Below, piece after piece: positions 17,568-27,522 of a stretch of DNA of 64,000 bases. The stretch comes from Polynucleobacter sp. AP-Latsch-80-C2 (GTDB lineage Bacteria > Pseudomonadota > Gammaproteobacteria > Burkholderiales > Burkholderiaceae). The translations under genes were made by a program, and so were the position numbers. The notes beneath the pieces were generated by a model. That model ran no database searches. It was given only the letters and a program-made list of their open reading frames with translations, and was not told the origin of the DNA. The stretch spans positions 124,001-188,000 of the forward strand of contig NZ_JACVOY010000004.1 of assembly GCF_018882185.1 (NCBI RefSeq), written 5' to 3'. Numbering within the stretch: the stretch's first letter is position 1; every line of letters begins with the position of its first letter.

Positions 17568-18752
17568 CTACTCCCAACTTAGCGCACCACCAGTTTGATA
17601 CTCAATAACGCGTGTCTCAAAAAAGTTTCTTTCTTTCTTAAGATCAATCATTTCTGACATCCATGGGAATGGATTCTCTTCATTTGGGAACATCGCGTCA
17701 AGTCCTATTTGCAAACATCTGCGATTACAGATGTATCTTAGGTACCCTTTGAACATCGGAGCGTTCAATCCGAGCACTCCGCGAGGCATCGTATCTTCGG
17801 CATAACGGTACTCTAATTCGACCGCTTTTTCGAAGATCGATTTGATCTCGTCTTTGAACTCGGAAGTCCATAACTGCGGGTTCTCCAGCTTGATTTGGTT
17901 TATCAAATCAATACCAAAATTGCAGTGCATAGACTCATCGCGCAAGATGTATTGATACTGCTCAGCAGCACCCGTCATTTTGTTTTGACGACCCATTGCA
18001 AGTATTTGCGTAAAACCAACATAAAAGAACAAACCTTCCATTACGCAAGCAAAAACAATCAGCGAACGAAGTAATTTTTGGTCAGCTTCTAATGTGCCAG
18101 TCTTGAAATTTGGATCAGTTAAGACGTCGATAAAGGGAATTAAGAACTGATCTTTAGCGCGAATTGACTCAATCTCGTTGTACGCATTAAAGATTTCGGA
18201 CTGATCTAGACCCAAAGATTCCACAATATATTGGTAGGCATGAGTATGAATTGCCTCTTCAAAAGCCTGGCGCAATAGGTATTGGCGGCATTCTGGAGCG
18301 GTAATGTGGCGATAAGTACCCAAAACAATATTGTTTGCAGCTAAAGAGTCTGCAGTCGTAAAGAAACCGAGATTGCGCTTAATAATGCGACGCTCATCCT
18401 CAGTTAAGCCATTTGGATCTTTCCAAAGCGCGATATCGCGATTCATATTGATCTCTTGTGGCATCCAGTGGTTTGCGCAACCAGCTAAATACTTCTCCCA
18501 TGCCCATTTATATTTAAATGGAACCAACTGATTGACGTCAGTCTTCGCGTTAATCACGCGCTTATCAGCAGCATTGACGCGCAAGGCTGCGCCACCCGCT
18601 AAATTTGCTGCGGCAACTGATGCTGGCGCAGCTGTTTGTGGCGCCATTGCTACTTCGTCTGGCTGTGGACGTTGTGGCTCCACTGCAACCGGCTGCGGTG
18701 CAAGACCAGCTTTCGCTAGTGCTGGAGCAACTTCCTCATCCCAATTCAACAT
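17568..18752 (-). CDS. nrdB: Ribonucleotide reductase class I, beta subunit
   Basis: Small subunit that houses the di-iron centre and tyrosyl radical used to reduce ribonucleotides. The 394-residue protein has an Ala/Pro-rich N-terminal extension (about 12-55), then metal-ligand segments [25 protein letters not shown] and [11 protein letters not shown], and ends [17 protein letters not shown], the C-terminal tail that docks on NrdA. A good ribosome site (AGGAG, 6 bases) precedes the ATG. It lies 45 bases downstream of nrdA in the same operon and is presumably under the same NrdR control. Confidence 0.96.
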   Translation of the reverse strand: MLNWDEEVAPALAKAGLAPQPVAVEPQRPQPDEVAMAPQTAAPASVAAANLAGGAALRVNAADKRVINAKTDVNQLVPFKYKWAWEKYLAGCANHWMPQEINMNRDIALWKDPNGLTEDERRIIKRNLGFFTTADSLAANNIVLGTYRHITAPECRQYLLRQAFEEAIHTHAYQYIVESLGLDQSEIFNAYNEIESIRAKDQFLIPFIDVLTDPNFKTGTLEADQKLLRSLIVFACVMEGLFFYVGFTQILAMGRQNKMTGAAEQYQYILRDESMHCNFGIDLINQIKLENPQLWTSEFKDEIKSIFEKAVELEYRYAEDTMPRGVLGLNAPMFKGYLRYICNRRCLQIGLDAMFPNEENPFPWMSEMIDLKKERNFFETRVIEYQTGGALSWE

Positions 18753-18797
18753 AACTTTCTCCTAAATTCTTCTATTTCTGACCAATAAGCAAATCGC

Positions 18798-21764
18798 TTA
18801 TTGGCATGCTTCACATTCTTCAAAGCCGTCATCACCGGGGCGCATTGTACAAACTGGACCATCCGCCTCTTGCGCTGCTGCAGCATCTGTTCCGTTTACG
18901 CCACCACCACTAGAAACGGCGTTCAACTGACCGCTAGCAACTGTTGATTTCTCAACGTGCGTTGCAGCCATCGTGCGGAGGTAATAAGTCGTTTTCAAGC
19001 CGCGCAACCATGCCAACTTATAAGTGTCATCCAGTTTCTTGCCGGATGCACCGCCCATGTAGATATTGAGTGACTGAGCTTGGTCGATCCACTTCTGACG
19101 ACGGGAAGCCGCTTCAACCAACCAGCTTGGCTCTACTTCAAATGCTGTAGCGTACAAATCGCGCAAATCTTGTGGAATGCGGTCGATCTTAGACAAAGTG
19201 CCGTCAAAGTACTTCAAGTCAGCAATCATGACTTCATCCCAAAGGCCGCGATCCTTCAAATCACGTACCAAGTACTCGTTCACTACCGTGAATTCACCGG
19301 AAAGATTGGATTTCACGAACAAGTTCTGGAATGTAGGCTCGATACAGGCAGAAACACCAATAATGTTTGAAATCGTTGCTGTTGGTGCAATTGCCACGCA
19401 ATTGGAGTTACGCATACCGTGCTGCTTGATGCGTGAACGCAAACCGCTCCAATCCATCGTAGAAGAGTTATCAACCTCAACATAACCACCGCGCTCAGTA
19501 GCAAGCATGGCTACTGAATCTTGTGGAAGAATGCCGCGATCCCATAAAGAACCTTTGTAAGTGCTGTATACGCCACGCTCTTCTGCCAATTCGCAAGAAG
19601 CTTGGTAGGCGTAGTAGCAAACGGCTTCCATTGAGGAATCCGCAAACTTCACAGCCTCATCGCTAGCGTAAGGAATACGTTGCATATGCAAGCAATCCTG
19701 GAAGCCCATAATGCCCATACCGACTGGACGGTGCTTTAAGTTCGAATTGCGTGCTTTTGCCACTGCGTAGTAGTTGATATCAATCACGTTATCCAACATG
19801 CGCATTGCAGTACGCACGGTTTTTTGGAGCTTCTCGTGATCCAAAATCATCTTGCCATTAGCATCAGTAGTCATGTGAGCAGTTAAGTTCACAGAACCGA
19901 GGTTACATACGGCGATTTCGCTCTCGTTGGTATTGAGAGTAATCTCAGTACACAAGTTTGAAGAGTGCACAACACCAATATGCTGCTGTGGGCTACGGAT
20001 ATTGCAAGGATCTTTAAAAGTGATCCATGGGTGGCCAGTTTCAAACAACATGCCTAGCATCTTGCGCCATAACTGTTGCGCCGGAATTCTGCGGAATGGC
20101 TTCAACTCACCACGGTCCGCTTTTTGCTCGTAAGCAACATAAGCTTCTTCAAATGCCTTGCCGAACTTGTCATGCAAATCGGGCGTATTAGATGGTGAGA
20201 ACAATGTCCAATCACCGTTCTCCATGACACGCTTCATAAACAGGTCAGGAATCCAGTTTGAAGTATTCATGTCGTGGGTACGACGGCGGTCATCACCAGT
20301 GTTCTTACGCAACTCCAAGAACTCTTCGATATCCAAGTGCCATGTTTCCAAGTAGGCACAAACTGCACCCTTACGCTTACCACCTTGGTTCACAGCAACC
20401 GCTGTATCGTTTACCACTTTCAAGAATGGCACAACGCCTTGTGATTTACCGTTAGTCCCTTTGATATGGCTACCTAAGGCGCGAACGTTAGTCCAGTCAT
20501 TACCCAAGCCACCTGCAAACTTAGACAACAACGCATTTTCTTTTAATGCTTCGTAGATGCCGTCAAGATCATCATCCACTGTTGTCAAATAGCAGCTAGA
20601 AAGCTGTGGACGTGTTGTTGCAGAGTTAAACAAAGTTGGTGTGCTGGACATGAAATCAAATGTAGACAAGATTTCATAGAACTCAATCGCACGACGCTCA
20701 CGGTCCAATTCATTCAGGGATAAGCCCATCGCAACGCGCATAAAGAAAGCCTGTGGCATTTCAATGCGACGGTCTTCAATGTGCAAGAAATAGCGGTCAT
20801 ACAAAGTTTGCAGGCCAAGGTAATTGAACTGCAAGTCACGGCTTGCATTCAAGGCAGCAGCCAATCTTGGCAAATCAAATTCACGCATGCGTGGATCCAA
20901 CAACTCTGCAGAAATACCTTCGTTGATGTACTTCGCAAAATACGTGCCGTATTCAGCTTGCATATCACCTTGCAATACCTCATGACCCAAAATTTCTTTA
21001 CGAATCACGTGCATCAAGATGCGCGCTGTCACTTGGCTATAAGCCGGATCTTTCTCAATCAATGTGCGTGATGCCAAGATCGCTGAGTCATACACTTGCG
21101 CCATGGGTACGCCATCGTACAAATTCTTAATGGTTTCAGTAATAATTGGTGTTGCATCAATGTTGTTGCCTAAACCTTCACAAGCCGCCTCAATCACGGT
21201 ACGTAAAGCGGCCATATCTAACCACTTCTCAACACCGTTATCAGTTACTTTGATACCTGATTCACCTGCCTCATGAGAGCTTTGTGTCTGCTGGGAAACT
21301 TCTTGCTGGGCAGCACGCTCTTGATTGCGCTTCTCACGGTACAAAACATAGGCACGAGCAACGTTGTGCTCACCACTGCGCATCAAGGCCAATTCAACTT
21401 GATCCTGAATATCTTCAATATGGAAGGTTCCGCCATTAGGACGGCTACGCAATAAGGCACGAACTACGGAATGGGTCAATTGCTCTACTTGCTCACGCAC
21501 ACGTGCTGAAGCTGCCCCTTGCCCACCATTTACAGCTAAAAATGCTTTGGTTACTGCGATTGCAATTTTGGATGGCTCAAAAGCAACCACTGAGCCATTG
21601 CGGCGAATAATTTTGTAATCAGACAATTGCGTTGCCTGAGTACCACCAACACCACCGGCGACAAAGCCAGCAGAAGGGGCTTGATTCATAGCCCCTGCAG
21701 GGCTCATTCCTGGATTACTAGCACCAGAGGGTTGGCCTGCTGTTTGTGGATTAGCGTATGTCAT
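18798..21764 (-). CDS. nrdA: Ribonucleotide reductase class I, alpha subunit
   Basis: Catalytic subunit that reduces NDPs to dNDPs, aerobic. The 988-residue protein starts with a Gly/Ala/Pro-rich stretch (about 1-45), then an ATP-cone regulatory domain (from YKIIRRNGSVVAFEPSKIA, about 50-150), and the barrel with the active-site cysteines in QLSSCYLTT, SSNLCTEITLN and EIAVCNLGSVNL, plus the radical-transfer tyrosine region near RTMAATHVEKST. It ends FEECEACQ, the swinging Cys pair re-reduced by thioredoxin or glutaredoxin. Ribosome site GCAGGAG is 4 bases before the ATG. The upstream region carries two NrdR boxes. Confidence 0.97.
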   Translation of the reverse strand: MTYANPQTAGQPSGASNPGMSPAGAMNQAPSAGFVAGGVGGTQATQLSDYKIIRRNGSVVAFEPSKIAIAVTKAFLAVNGGQGAASARVREQVEQLTHSVVRALLRSRPNGGTFHIEDIQDQVELALMRSGEHNVARAYVLYREKRNQERAAQQEVSQQTQSSHEAGESGIKVTDNGVEKWLDMAALRTVIEAACEGLGNNIDATPIITETIKNLYDGVPMAQVYDSAILASRTLIEKDPAYSQVTARILMHVIRKEILGHEVLQGDMQAEYGTYFAKYINEGISAELLDPRMREFDLPRLAAALNASRDLQFNYLGLQTLYDRYFLHIEDRRIEMPQAFFMRVAMGLSLNELDRERRAIEFYEILSTFDFMSSTPTLFNSATTRPQLSSCYLTTVDDDLDGIYEALKENALLSKFAGGLGNDWTNVRALGSHIKGTNGKSQGVVPFLKVVNDTAVAVNQGGKRKGAVCAYLETWHLDIEEFLELRKNTGDDRRRTHDMNTSNWIPDLFMKRVMENGDWTLFSPSNTPDLHDKFGKAFEEAYVAYEQKADRGELKPFRRIPAQQLWRKMLGMLFETGHPWITFKDPCNIRSPQQHIGVVHSSNLCTEITLNTNESEIAVCNLGSVNLTAHMTTDANGKMILDHEKLQKTVRTAMRMLDNVIDINYYAVAKARNSNLKHRPVGMGIMGFQDCLHMQRIPYASDEAVKFADSSMEAVCYYAYQASCELAEERGVYSTYKGSLWDRGILPQDSVAMLATERGGYVEVDNSSTMDWSGLRSRIKQHGMRNSNCVAIAPTATISNIIGVSACIEPTFQNLFVKSNLSGEFTVVNEYLVRDLKDRGLWDEVMIADLKYFDGTLSKIDRIPQDLRDLYATAFEVEPSWLVEAASRRQKWIDQAQSLNIYMGGASGKKLDDTYKLAWLRGLKTTYYLRTMAATHVEKSTVASGQLNAVSSGGGVNGTDAAAAQEADGPVCTMRPGDDGFEECEACQ

Positions 21765-21837
21765 GTTGCTCCTGCTTTTATATATAGTTATTTGGACAAA
21801 AAATCGTTATAAAACAATGGTGTATTGCGAGATTCAA

Positions 21838-21853
21838 ACACTACATCTAGTGT
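21838..21853. promoter_or_regulatory. NrdR box 1 upstream of nrdA
   Basis: ACACTACATCTAGTGT is a near-palindrome that closely matches the NrdR consensus acaCwAtATaTwGtgt. It lies between the predicted transcription start and the nrdA start codon. Confidence 0.85.
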
Positions 21854-21868
21854 TTCGAAGTGCATTAG

Positions 21869-21884
21869 GCACTAAGTATAGGGA
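21869..21884. promoter_or_regulatory. NrdR box 2 overlapping the nrdA -10
   Basis: GCACTAAGTATAGGGA keeps the CTA and TAG core of the NrdR consensus. Its start is 31 bases from box 1, the about three-turn spacing typical of paired NrdR boxes. It overlaps the -10 TATACT on the complement, so binding should block RNA polymerase. Confidence 0.8.
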
Positions 21885-21903
21885 AATATTGAAGCTTTGG
21901 TAA
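21875..21903 (-). promoter_or_regulatory. Predicted sigma70 promoter of nrdAB
   Basis: On the complement, TTACCA (-35, 4 of 6), 17 bases, TATACT (-10, 21875-21880). The predicted start is near 21868, giving a leader of about 100 bases. The -10 lies inside NrdR box 2. Confidence 0.6.
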
Positions 21904-22008
21904 GCTTTTTCTGACGAATATTTATAAGTATTTTTACTAAGTTTTGTACTTATTTTGGGGTCATTTTGGTGCGTATTTTTCAGCCCTTTTTAGGTAAAGG
22001 CTAGAAAA

Positions 22009-22024
22009 GTGAGCATATGCTCAC
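22009..22024 (-). terminator. Perfect 16-bp palindrome, probable weak terminator of ampD
   Basis: GTGAGCATATGCTCAC is its own reverse complement and can fold as a 6-bp stem with an ATAT loop, followed on the - strand by TTTTC. It lies 15 bases after the ampD stop. It could instead be a dimeric-protein binding site upstream of nrdA. Confidence 0.5.
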
Positions 22025-22039
22025 ATACAAAAATGAGCT

Positions 22040-22858
22040 CTAGCGGGAATCTAGTCCGTAAGGTAATTTTTCCTGAGAAATGCCTGTCTCTTTTTGGAAC
22101 TTTTTCCAATTAAAAAATATTCCCGGGTCAGTTTTTCGCTCTGGAGCGATATCGCTATGTCCTGCAAATTGCAGTTTTGGATACGAACTGCTTAATTTTT
22201 TAATCAAATTTGCCAGTACTTGATATTGCGCTTCCTCAAAAGGAGTATCGCCATCACCCTCCAGCTCAATACCAATTGAAAAATCATTGCATTTTTCCCG
22301 ACCGAAAAATGCAGAAACCCCAGCATGCCAAGCCTTGTTGTGTGTAGAGACAAATTGAATTAACTGACCTGAACGGGTAATTAAAAAATGACTGGATACC
22401 TTTTGAGCACCAATCTCCTCAAAATAGGGATGCGCAGTGGTATCTAAGTTGTTTTGAAAAAAATCAATGATGTATTGACTAGAGGCCTGACTTTTAAAAG
22501 CCCCCGGGGGAAGACTGATGTGATGAACCACCACTAAGTCAGGTGTCACGTTTTCAGGTCGACTATCTTGGTTTGGAGAAATTCTCCAAGTAGCATTGCC
22601 CAACCAACCCTGATGATCGAGTGCTTGCAGATGTTCTTTCGAGCAATAAAAACGGTCCTCCTTCACTAACGCATCGGACTTTGGAAGGTGTACTTGGCAG
22701 TACTGACAGAGAACCATTGCCTCTGGCTCAACCGCCGCCTTAGCCTTACGGGGATTGGATCTAGCGGATTGCTCGCGTTGAACTTTGGCCTGCTTATTGC
22801 CTTTAAGCCAAAAGTAAAACAGAGTAAAGCCTGCAATCAAGAGAAGCCACTTAAACAC
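22040..22858 (-). CDS. ampD: AmpD amidase fused to an N-terminal PP0621-like membrane/zinc-ribbon domain
   Basis: A 272-residue fusion. Residues 3-19 form a membrane helix followed by many basic residues, so the rest should stay in the cytosol; about 48-80 is a zinc-ribbon-like part with Cys51, Cys54, Cys72 and His76, as in PP0621-family proteins; about 92-268 is AmpD, the zinc amidase that cleaves the peptide from 1,6-anhydroMurNAc during murein recycling. AmpD ligands are visible as His112 in VHHISLPPG, His234 in GHSDIAP and Asp244 in KTDPG. AmpD is normally soluble and stands alone, with the PP0621 gene often next to it. Here membrane tethering at the entry point of muropeptides is plausible but inferred. 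Confidence 0.88.
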   Translation of the reverse strand: MFKWLLLIAGFTLFYFWLKGNKQAKVQREQSARSNPRKAKAAVEPEAMVLCQYCQVHLPKSDALVKEDRFYCSKEHLQALDHQGWLGNATWRISPNQDSRPENVTPDLVVVHHISLPPGAFKSQASSQYIIDFFQNNLDTTAHPYFEEIGAQKVSSHFLITRSGQLIQFVSTHNKAWHAGVSAFFGREKCNDFSIGIELEGDGDTPFEEAQYQVLANLIKKLSSSYPKLQFAGHSDIAPERKTDPGIFFNWKKFQKETGISQEKLPYGLDSR

Positions 22859-22861
22859 GGA

Positions 22862-23710
22862 TCATGCTCTTTGGAGAATGACTTCCAACACAAAACGGCT
22901 ACCGACATAAGCTAGCAATAAGGCAGTGTATGCACTGAGGACCCAGCGTATTGCCGCGCGCCCACGTAAACCCACTCTCCAACGGGCAATTAAGAGGCCA
23001 GCGAATAAAAACCAAGAGAGCAGCGCAAAAATAGTTTTGTGATCAAACACCAACGGCTTACCAAAGAGCGTTTGCGAAAACAGTAAACCAGAAAATACTG
23101 TCAGACTGAGTAAAGCAAAGCCAACATACAGTAAGTTAAACAAGAGGCTTTCCATGGTCATTAATGGGGGTAAGTCCTCTAACCAATGCGCTGCGCGACT
23201 ATTGGGGACAATGGCCAGCTGCCGATGCAAGGCACGGTCCTGAATACTCATCAACATTGCATGCATCGCTGCCAAACTGAGTAGGCCCACTGATATGGTT
23301 GCCACAATAAAGTGGCCCTTAAACCAAGGATCTGAAACCGCCTTTGGAGAAATCAAGGTGCCAGGAAATAGATTGGGCAAGATGGTGCAAATAAATGCAA
23401 ATAGAATGGCTACCCAGCGTAAGCTGGAGATAGGCAGAAACCAAGACTGAAACCAGTAAAAAGCCAAACCCACCCAGGCAATCAGGGATAAATCTTGGGC
23501 AAATCCAAATACAAAGCCTGAAGGCGTAAAAACAGAGTCATGTAATTGAATGCCATGAATAACCAAAGTCCCAAAGATAGCCGCCTGTATCAAGGCGCTT
23601 GAAGTAGGAGACTCCACGCCAGCCTTTGCTCTGAAGCTTAAAAAGAGCAAAAGAAGCAAATAAAGTGCACAAGGCAGATATCCGTAACTTGAGTAACCTA
23701 AAATGTCCAT
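22862..23710 (-). CDS. CcsA/YpjD-like cytochrome c assembly family membrane protein
   Basis: A 282-residue protein with about eight hydrophobic segments, matching the cytochrome c assembly protein (CcsA/HemX/YpjD) family by its HFIVATISVGLLSLAAMHAM stretch and a late DHKTIFALLSWFLFAGLL segment; conserved histidines in such segments bind or pass heme in relatives. The ffh-adjacent, divergent position is typical of the YpjD/CorE-like members in beta- and gammaproteobacteria, whose exact role is unclear. It is 3 bases upstream of the ampD fusion gene, so the two are cotranscribed. Confidence 0.8.
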   Translation of the reverse strand: MDILGYSSYGYLPCALYLLLLLFLSFRAKAGVESPTSSALIQAAIFGTLVIHGIQLHDSVFTPSGFVFGFAQDLSLIAWVGLAFYWFQSWFLPISSLRWVAILFAFICTILPNLFPGTLISPKAVSDPWFKGHFIVATISVGLLSLAAMHAMLMSIQDRALHRQLAIVPNSRAAHWLEDLPPLMTMESLLFNLLYVGFALLSLTVFSGLLFSQTLFGKPLVFDHKTIFALLSWFLFAGLLIARWRVGLRGRAAIRWVLSAYTALLLAYVGSRFVLEVILQRA

Positions 23711-23730
23711 CTAGAAAGTCTAATCCATAA

Positions 23731-25113
23731 ATGCTAGAGAACCTCACCGATCGCCTATCGCGCGTTGTTAAAACAATGCGTGGGCAAGCCCGCCTCACCG
23801 AAAGCAACACCGCAGAGATGCTGCGGGAGATCCGCTTGGCCTTATTAGAGGCCGACGTAGCCCTACCAGTGGTGAAGTCTTTGCTAGAGCAAATTAAATT
23901 TAAAGCCTTGGGCGAAGAAGTGGTTGGCAGTCTTAGCCCTGGTCAAGCCTTGGTAGGCGTAGTTCAAAGAGAGCTCGCAGAAGTCATGCGCGGCGATACC
24001 AATCAAAGTGGTGAACTTAATTTAGCGACTCAGCCTCCTGCGGTGATCTTGATGGCTGGTCTGCAGGGTGCTGGTAAGACAACTTCAGTCGGTAAATTGG
24101 CGAAGTGGCTACAAGAGAAAAAGAAAAAGAAAGTACTCACGGTTTCTTGTGACGTTTATCGCCCTGCTGCTATTGAACAGCTAGAAACGGTTACCAAGCA
24201 AGTGGGTGCAGAATTTTTCCCAAGCAATATCAATCAAAAGCCAAATGACATTGCTCTGGCTGCTCTGGATTGGGCGCGTCGTCACTACTTCGATGTCGTA
24301 CTTGTCGATACCGCAGGACGCTTAGGTATTGATGAAACCCTCATGCAAGAAATTAAAACCTTGCACGCCAGCCTCAATCCGATTGAAACCTTATTTGTGG
24401 TTGATGCGATGCTAGGTCAAGATGCTGTCAATACCGCTAAGGCCTTCCATGAGGCGCTGCCTTTAACTGGCGTCATCCTCACCAAGCTCGATGGTGACTC
24501 ACGCGGTGGTGCTGCGCTTTCTGTTCGCCAAGTGACTGGCGTCCCGCTCAAGTTTATTGGTGTAGCAGAAAAGATGGATGGCCTGGAGGCCTTTGATGCA
24601 GAACGCATGGCCAATCGCATTTTGGGCATGGGCGATATTCTGGCGCTGGTCGAGCAAGCACAACAACATGTGGATGTTGCTCAAGCAGAAAAGCTAGCAA
24701 CAAAAATTTCTAAAGGTGGATTTGATCTGGGAGACTTCCGCGATCAATTGCTACAAATGCAGAAGATGGGTGGCATGGCTAGCTTGATGGATAAATTACC
24801 AAGTCAAGTTGCTCAAGCCGCTTCAAAAACGAATCTTAGTCACGCTGACAAACAAACGAAACGCATGCGCGGAATTATTGACAGCATGACGCCTCGCGAA
24901 CGGAGCAAACCCGAATTACTCAAAGCCAGTCGCAAGCGTCGAATTGCTGCTGGTGCTGGCGTAGAGGTGCAAGAAGTCAACCGACTCCTGGTTCAGTTTG
25001 AGCAAATGCAAACCATGATGAAGCAATTCAAAGGTGGAAAAATGGCCCGCACTATGGCGACCATGGCCGCAAAAGGCGCAGCCAAAGGTATCGGCGGGCT
25101 ATTTAAAAAATAG
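23731..25113 (+). CDS. ffh: Signal recognition particle protein Ffh
   Basis: SRP54 GTPase that binds 4.5S RNA and signal sequences of inner-membrane proteins. The 460-residue protein has the N-terminal helical domain (1-85), the G domain with GLQGAGKT (110-117), DTAGR (about 190) and TKLDGDSRGG (about 250), and a Met-rich M domain (about 325-445) including LLQMQKMGGM and RKRRIAAGAGVEVQEVN for RNA binding. Length and layout are standard. Monocistronic, with 20 bases to the divergent CcsA-like gene and tail-to-tail with proS, 18 bases apart. Confidence 0.97.
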   Translation: MLENLTDRLSRVVKTMRGQARLTESNTAEMLREIRLALLEADVALPVVKSLLEQIKFKALGEEVVGSLSPGQALVGVVQRELAEVMRGDTNQSGELNLATQPPAVILMAGLQGAGKTTSVGKLAKWLQEKKKKKVLTVSCDVYRPAAIEQLETVTKQVGAEFFPSNINQKPNDIALAALDWARRHYFDVVLVDTAGRLGIDETLMQEIKTLHASLNPIETLFVVDAMLGQDAVNTAKAFHEALPLTGVILTKLDGDSRGGAALSVRQVTGVPLKFIGVAEKMDGLEAFDAERMANRILGMGDILALVEQAQQHVDVAQAEKLATKISKGGFDLGDFRDQLLQMQKMGGMASLMDKLPSQVAQAASKTNLSHADKQTKRMRGIIDSMTPRERSKPELLKASRKRRIAAGAGVEVQEVNRLLVQFEQMQTMMKQFKGGKMARTMATMAAKGAAKGIGGLFKK

Positions 25114-25131
25114 AACTGAATTGGTTCTTAG

Positions 25132-26874
25132 TTAAGCAACCAATTTCTTGGCTGCTGCAACGGAAGCAATGACTTTTTCTCTGATGTCAGCAAGTGGAAT
25201 ATTTTGTGACTCTTCGTCAGTCCGCCCTTTAAATTCCACCACAGCGTCCGCTAAACCGCGGTCACCAATCACCACGCGATATGGGGCACCAATTAATTCC
25301 CAGTCAGCAAACATCGCACCTGGACGCTCACCGCGATCATCCAAAATCACATCGATGCCGGCAGCAATGAGTTCATCATGAAGTTGGTCAGCAGTTGCCT
25401 TAACAAGCTCTGACCTGTCGTAATTCATTGGGCAAATCACTACCTCAAATGGCGCCATCGAAATCGGCCAAATGATGCCGCGCTCATCGTGACCTTGCTC
25501 AATCGCAGCGCCCAGTAAACGCGTTACACCGATGCCGTAGCAACCCATCACCATAGGCTGTGCTTTGCCTTGCTGATCTAAATAAGTACAGCCCATCGCT
25601 TCAGAGTAACGTGTACCCAGTTGGAATACATGGCCTACTTCAATGCCACGACAGATGTCCACGGCACCCTTGCCATCCGGTGATGGATCACCAATCACCG
25701 CATTGCGAATATCCAATACCAAAGGCTCAGGTAAATCACGCCCCCAGTTCACACCAGTTAAGTGATGTCCCGCATCGTTTGCACCACACACGAAGTCAGA
25801 CATATTGGTAACTGTACGATCAGCCACCACCGTGACTTCAGAGCTCACGCCGACTGGACCCAAATAACCAGCGGGTGCCTTGCATGCTTGCAAGATCTCT
25901 GCTTCAGTAGCAAAGCGAGATTCAGTCATACCCGGTACTTTGCTGGCCTTCACTTCGTTTAGTTCATGATCACCACGCACTAACAACATAAAGAGTTTTG
26001 CTGGCCCATTTTCCTGATCCGCTGCAAAGAGCAAAGACTTCACAGTATTTTCAAGCGGTATATTTAAGAACTTCGCAACATCAGCACAATTCGTCTTATC
26101 TGGTGTTGGTACTTTTGCCATAGCAGCACCTGCTGGAGCCCGTGAGGCCATTAATGCCAGAGATTCTGCCGCCTCTAGATTGGCTGCGTAATCGGAGTTT
26201 GGACAATACACAATCGCATCCTCACCAGTATCGGCAATCACATGAAACTCTTGACTACCGGAACCACCAATAGCGCCGTTGTCAGCAGTGACGGCACGGA
26301 ATTGCAGACCCATGCGCTTAAAAATTTTGGTGTATGCATCGAACATCACTTGATACGATTTCTTCAAGCCTTCGGTATCACGATCGAATGAGTAAGCATC
26401 TTTCATGCTGAACTCACGACCACGCATGATGCCAAAACGGGGGCGACGCTCATCACGGAATTTTGTTTGAATTTGATAAAAATTGACCGGGAGCTGTTTA
26501 TAACTCTTGATTTCATTGCGGGCCAAATCAGTAATAACTTCTTCTGAAGTTGGCTGAATCAAAAAGTCACGATCGTGACGATCTTTAATACGCAGTAATT
26601 CAGGGCCCATCTTTTCCCAGCGGCCTGTTTCTTGCCACAGCTCAGCTGGCTGAATCATCGGCATTAACAATTCGATGGCACCCGCACGATTCATTTCTTC
26701 GCGAATGATGTTCTCTACCTTGCGAATTACCTTCAAACCTAAGGGTAAATAGTTATAAATACCGGCGCTGAGTTTGCGAATTAAACCTGCGCGCACCATG
26801 AGCTTGTGCGAAACCACCTCAGCATCTGAAGGGGCTTCTTTTAGCGTGGCGAGAAATGACTGTGATGCTTTCAT
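25132..26874 (-). CDS. proS: Prolyl-tRNA synthetase
   Basis: Class II aminoacyl-tRNA synthetase, bacterial type with an inserted editing domain. The 580 residues show motif 1 around [25 protein letters not shown]-like sequence (about 42-66), motif 2 [21 protein letters not shown] (about 138-158, split here only for reading), the YbaK-like editing insert (about 225-390, [14 protein letters not shown]), motif 3 [13 protein letters not shown] and a C-terminal anticodon-binding domain. Length is close to the E. coli enzyme. Divergent from rppH across 48 bases. Confidence 0.96.
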   Translation of the reverse strand: MKASQSFLATLKEAPSDAEVVSHKLMVRAGLIRKLSAGIYNYLPLGLKVIRKVENIIREEMNRAGAIELLMPMIQPAELWQETGRWEKMGPELLRIKDRHDRDFLIQPTSEEVITDLARNEIKSYKQLPVNFYQIQTKFRDERRPRFGIMRGREFSMKDAYSFDRDTEGLKKSYQVMFDAYTKIFKRMGLQFRAVTADNGAIGGSGSQEFHVIADTGEDAIVYCPNSDYAANLEAAESLALMASRAPAGAAMAKVPTPDKTNCADVAKFLNIPLENTVKSLLFAADQENGPAKLFMLLVRGDHELNEVKASKVPGMTESRFATEAEILQACKAPAGYLGPVGVSSEVTVVADRTVTNMSDFVCGANDAGHHLTGVNWGRDLPEPLVLDIRNAVIGDPSPDGKGAVDICRGIEVGHVFQLGTRYSEAMGCTYLDQQGKAQPMVMGCYGIGVTRLLGAAIEQGHDERGIIWPISMAPFEVVICPMNYDRSELVKATADQLHDELIAAGIDVILDDRGERPGAMFADWELIGAPYRVVIGDRGLADAVVEFKGRTDEESQNIPLADIREKVIASVAAAKKLVA

Positions 26875-26881
26875 GTATGGA

Positions 26882-26887
26882 TATAAT
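26882..26887 (+). promoter_or_regulatory. Candidate -10 of the rppH promoter
   Basis: TATAAT exactly, 36 bases before the rppH ATG in the 48-base proS-rppH gap. No good -35 stands 16-18 bases upstream, where proS coding sequence begins. Confidence 0.5.
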
Positions 26888-26922
26888 CAAATCATTGATT
26901 TTAAAGGATTTGAGGCACGATC

Positions 26923-27522
26923 ATGCTTGACCGTGAAGGGTATCGCCCCAATGTCGGCATTGTCCTCCTCAACGCCCGTAACGAGGTTTTCTGGGGAAAA
27001 CGCGTTGGGCAGCATTCGTGGCAGTTCCCGCAGGGCGGGATACAACATGGCGAGGGCCCTGAGCAGGCCATGTACCGCGAATTGCATGAAGAGGTTGGCT
27101 TGCTGCCGGAACATGTCCAAATTATTGGACGAACTAGGGATTGGCTTCGTTACGACGTCCCTGAGGAATACTTGCGCCGTCAACATGCCACCCGCGTTCA
27201 CAGAGCCGCTTACCGCGGACAAAAACAAATTTGGTTTTTACTGAGATTAGTAGGTCTGGATAGCGATATTCAATTGCGCGCCTCTGAACATCCTGAGTTT
27301 GATGCTTGGCGATGGGTTCCTTTCTGGATTCAGCTCGATGGCGTTATTGACTTCAAAAGAGAGGTTTATCAACTTGCCCTCTCTGAGTTAGCGCGCTACC
27401 TATCTCGCGGACTGCGCATGCAACAACTTGCCTGGGGCGCGCCTCTTGACCTCATACAGTCTTTTTATTCAAATAATGAAGATCATCCCAAAGAACCTGA
27501 CCCAGAACAAAAATCAACATGA
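26923..27522 (+). CDS. rppH: RNA pyrophosphohydrolase RppH
   Basis: Removes pyrophosphate from the 5' end of transcripts and so triggers RNase E decay. The 199-residue protein begins [17 protein letters not shown], and the Nudix box [23 protein letters not shown] covers about 38-60. It is longer than E. coli RppH (176), the extra residues being at the charged C-terminus, as in other betaproteobacteria. Divergent from proS, an arrangement common in the group. Its stop overlaps the start of the CNP1-like gene as ATGA. Confidence 0.95.
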   Translation: MLDREGYRPNVGIVLLNARNEVFWGKRVGQHSWQFPQGGIQHGEGPEQAMYRELHEEVGLLPEHVQIIGRTRDWLRYDVPEEYLRRQHATRVHRAAYRGQKQIWFLLRLVGLDSDIQLRASEHPEFDAWRWVPFWIQLDGVIDFKREVYQLALSELARYLSRGLRMQQLAWGAPLDLIQSFYSNNEDHPKEPDPEQKST

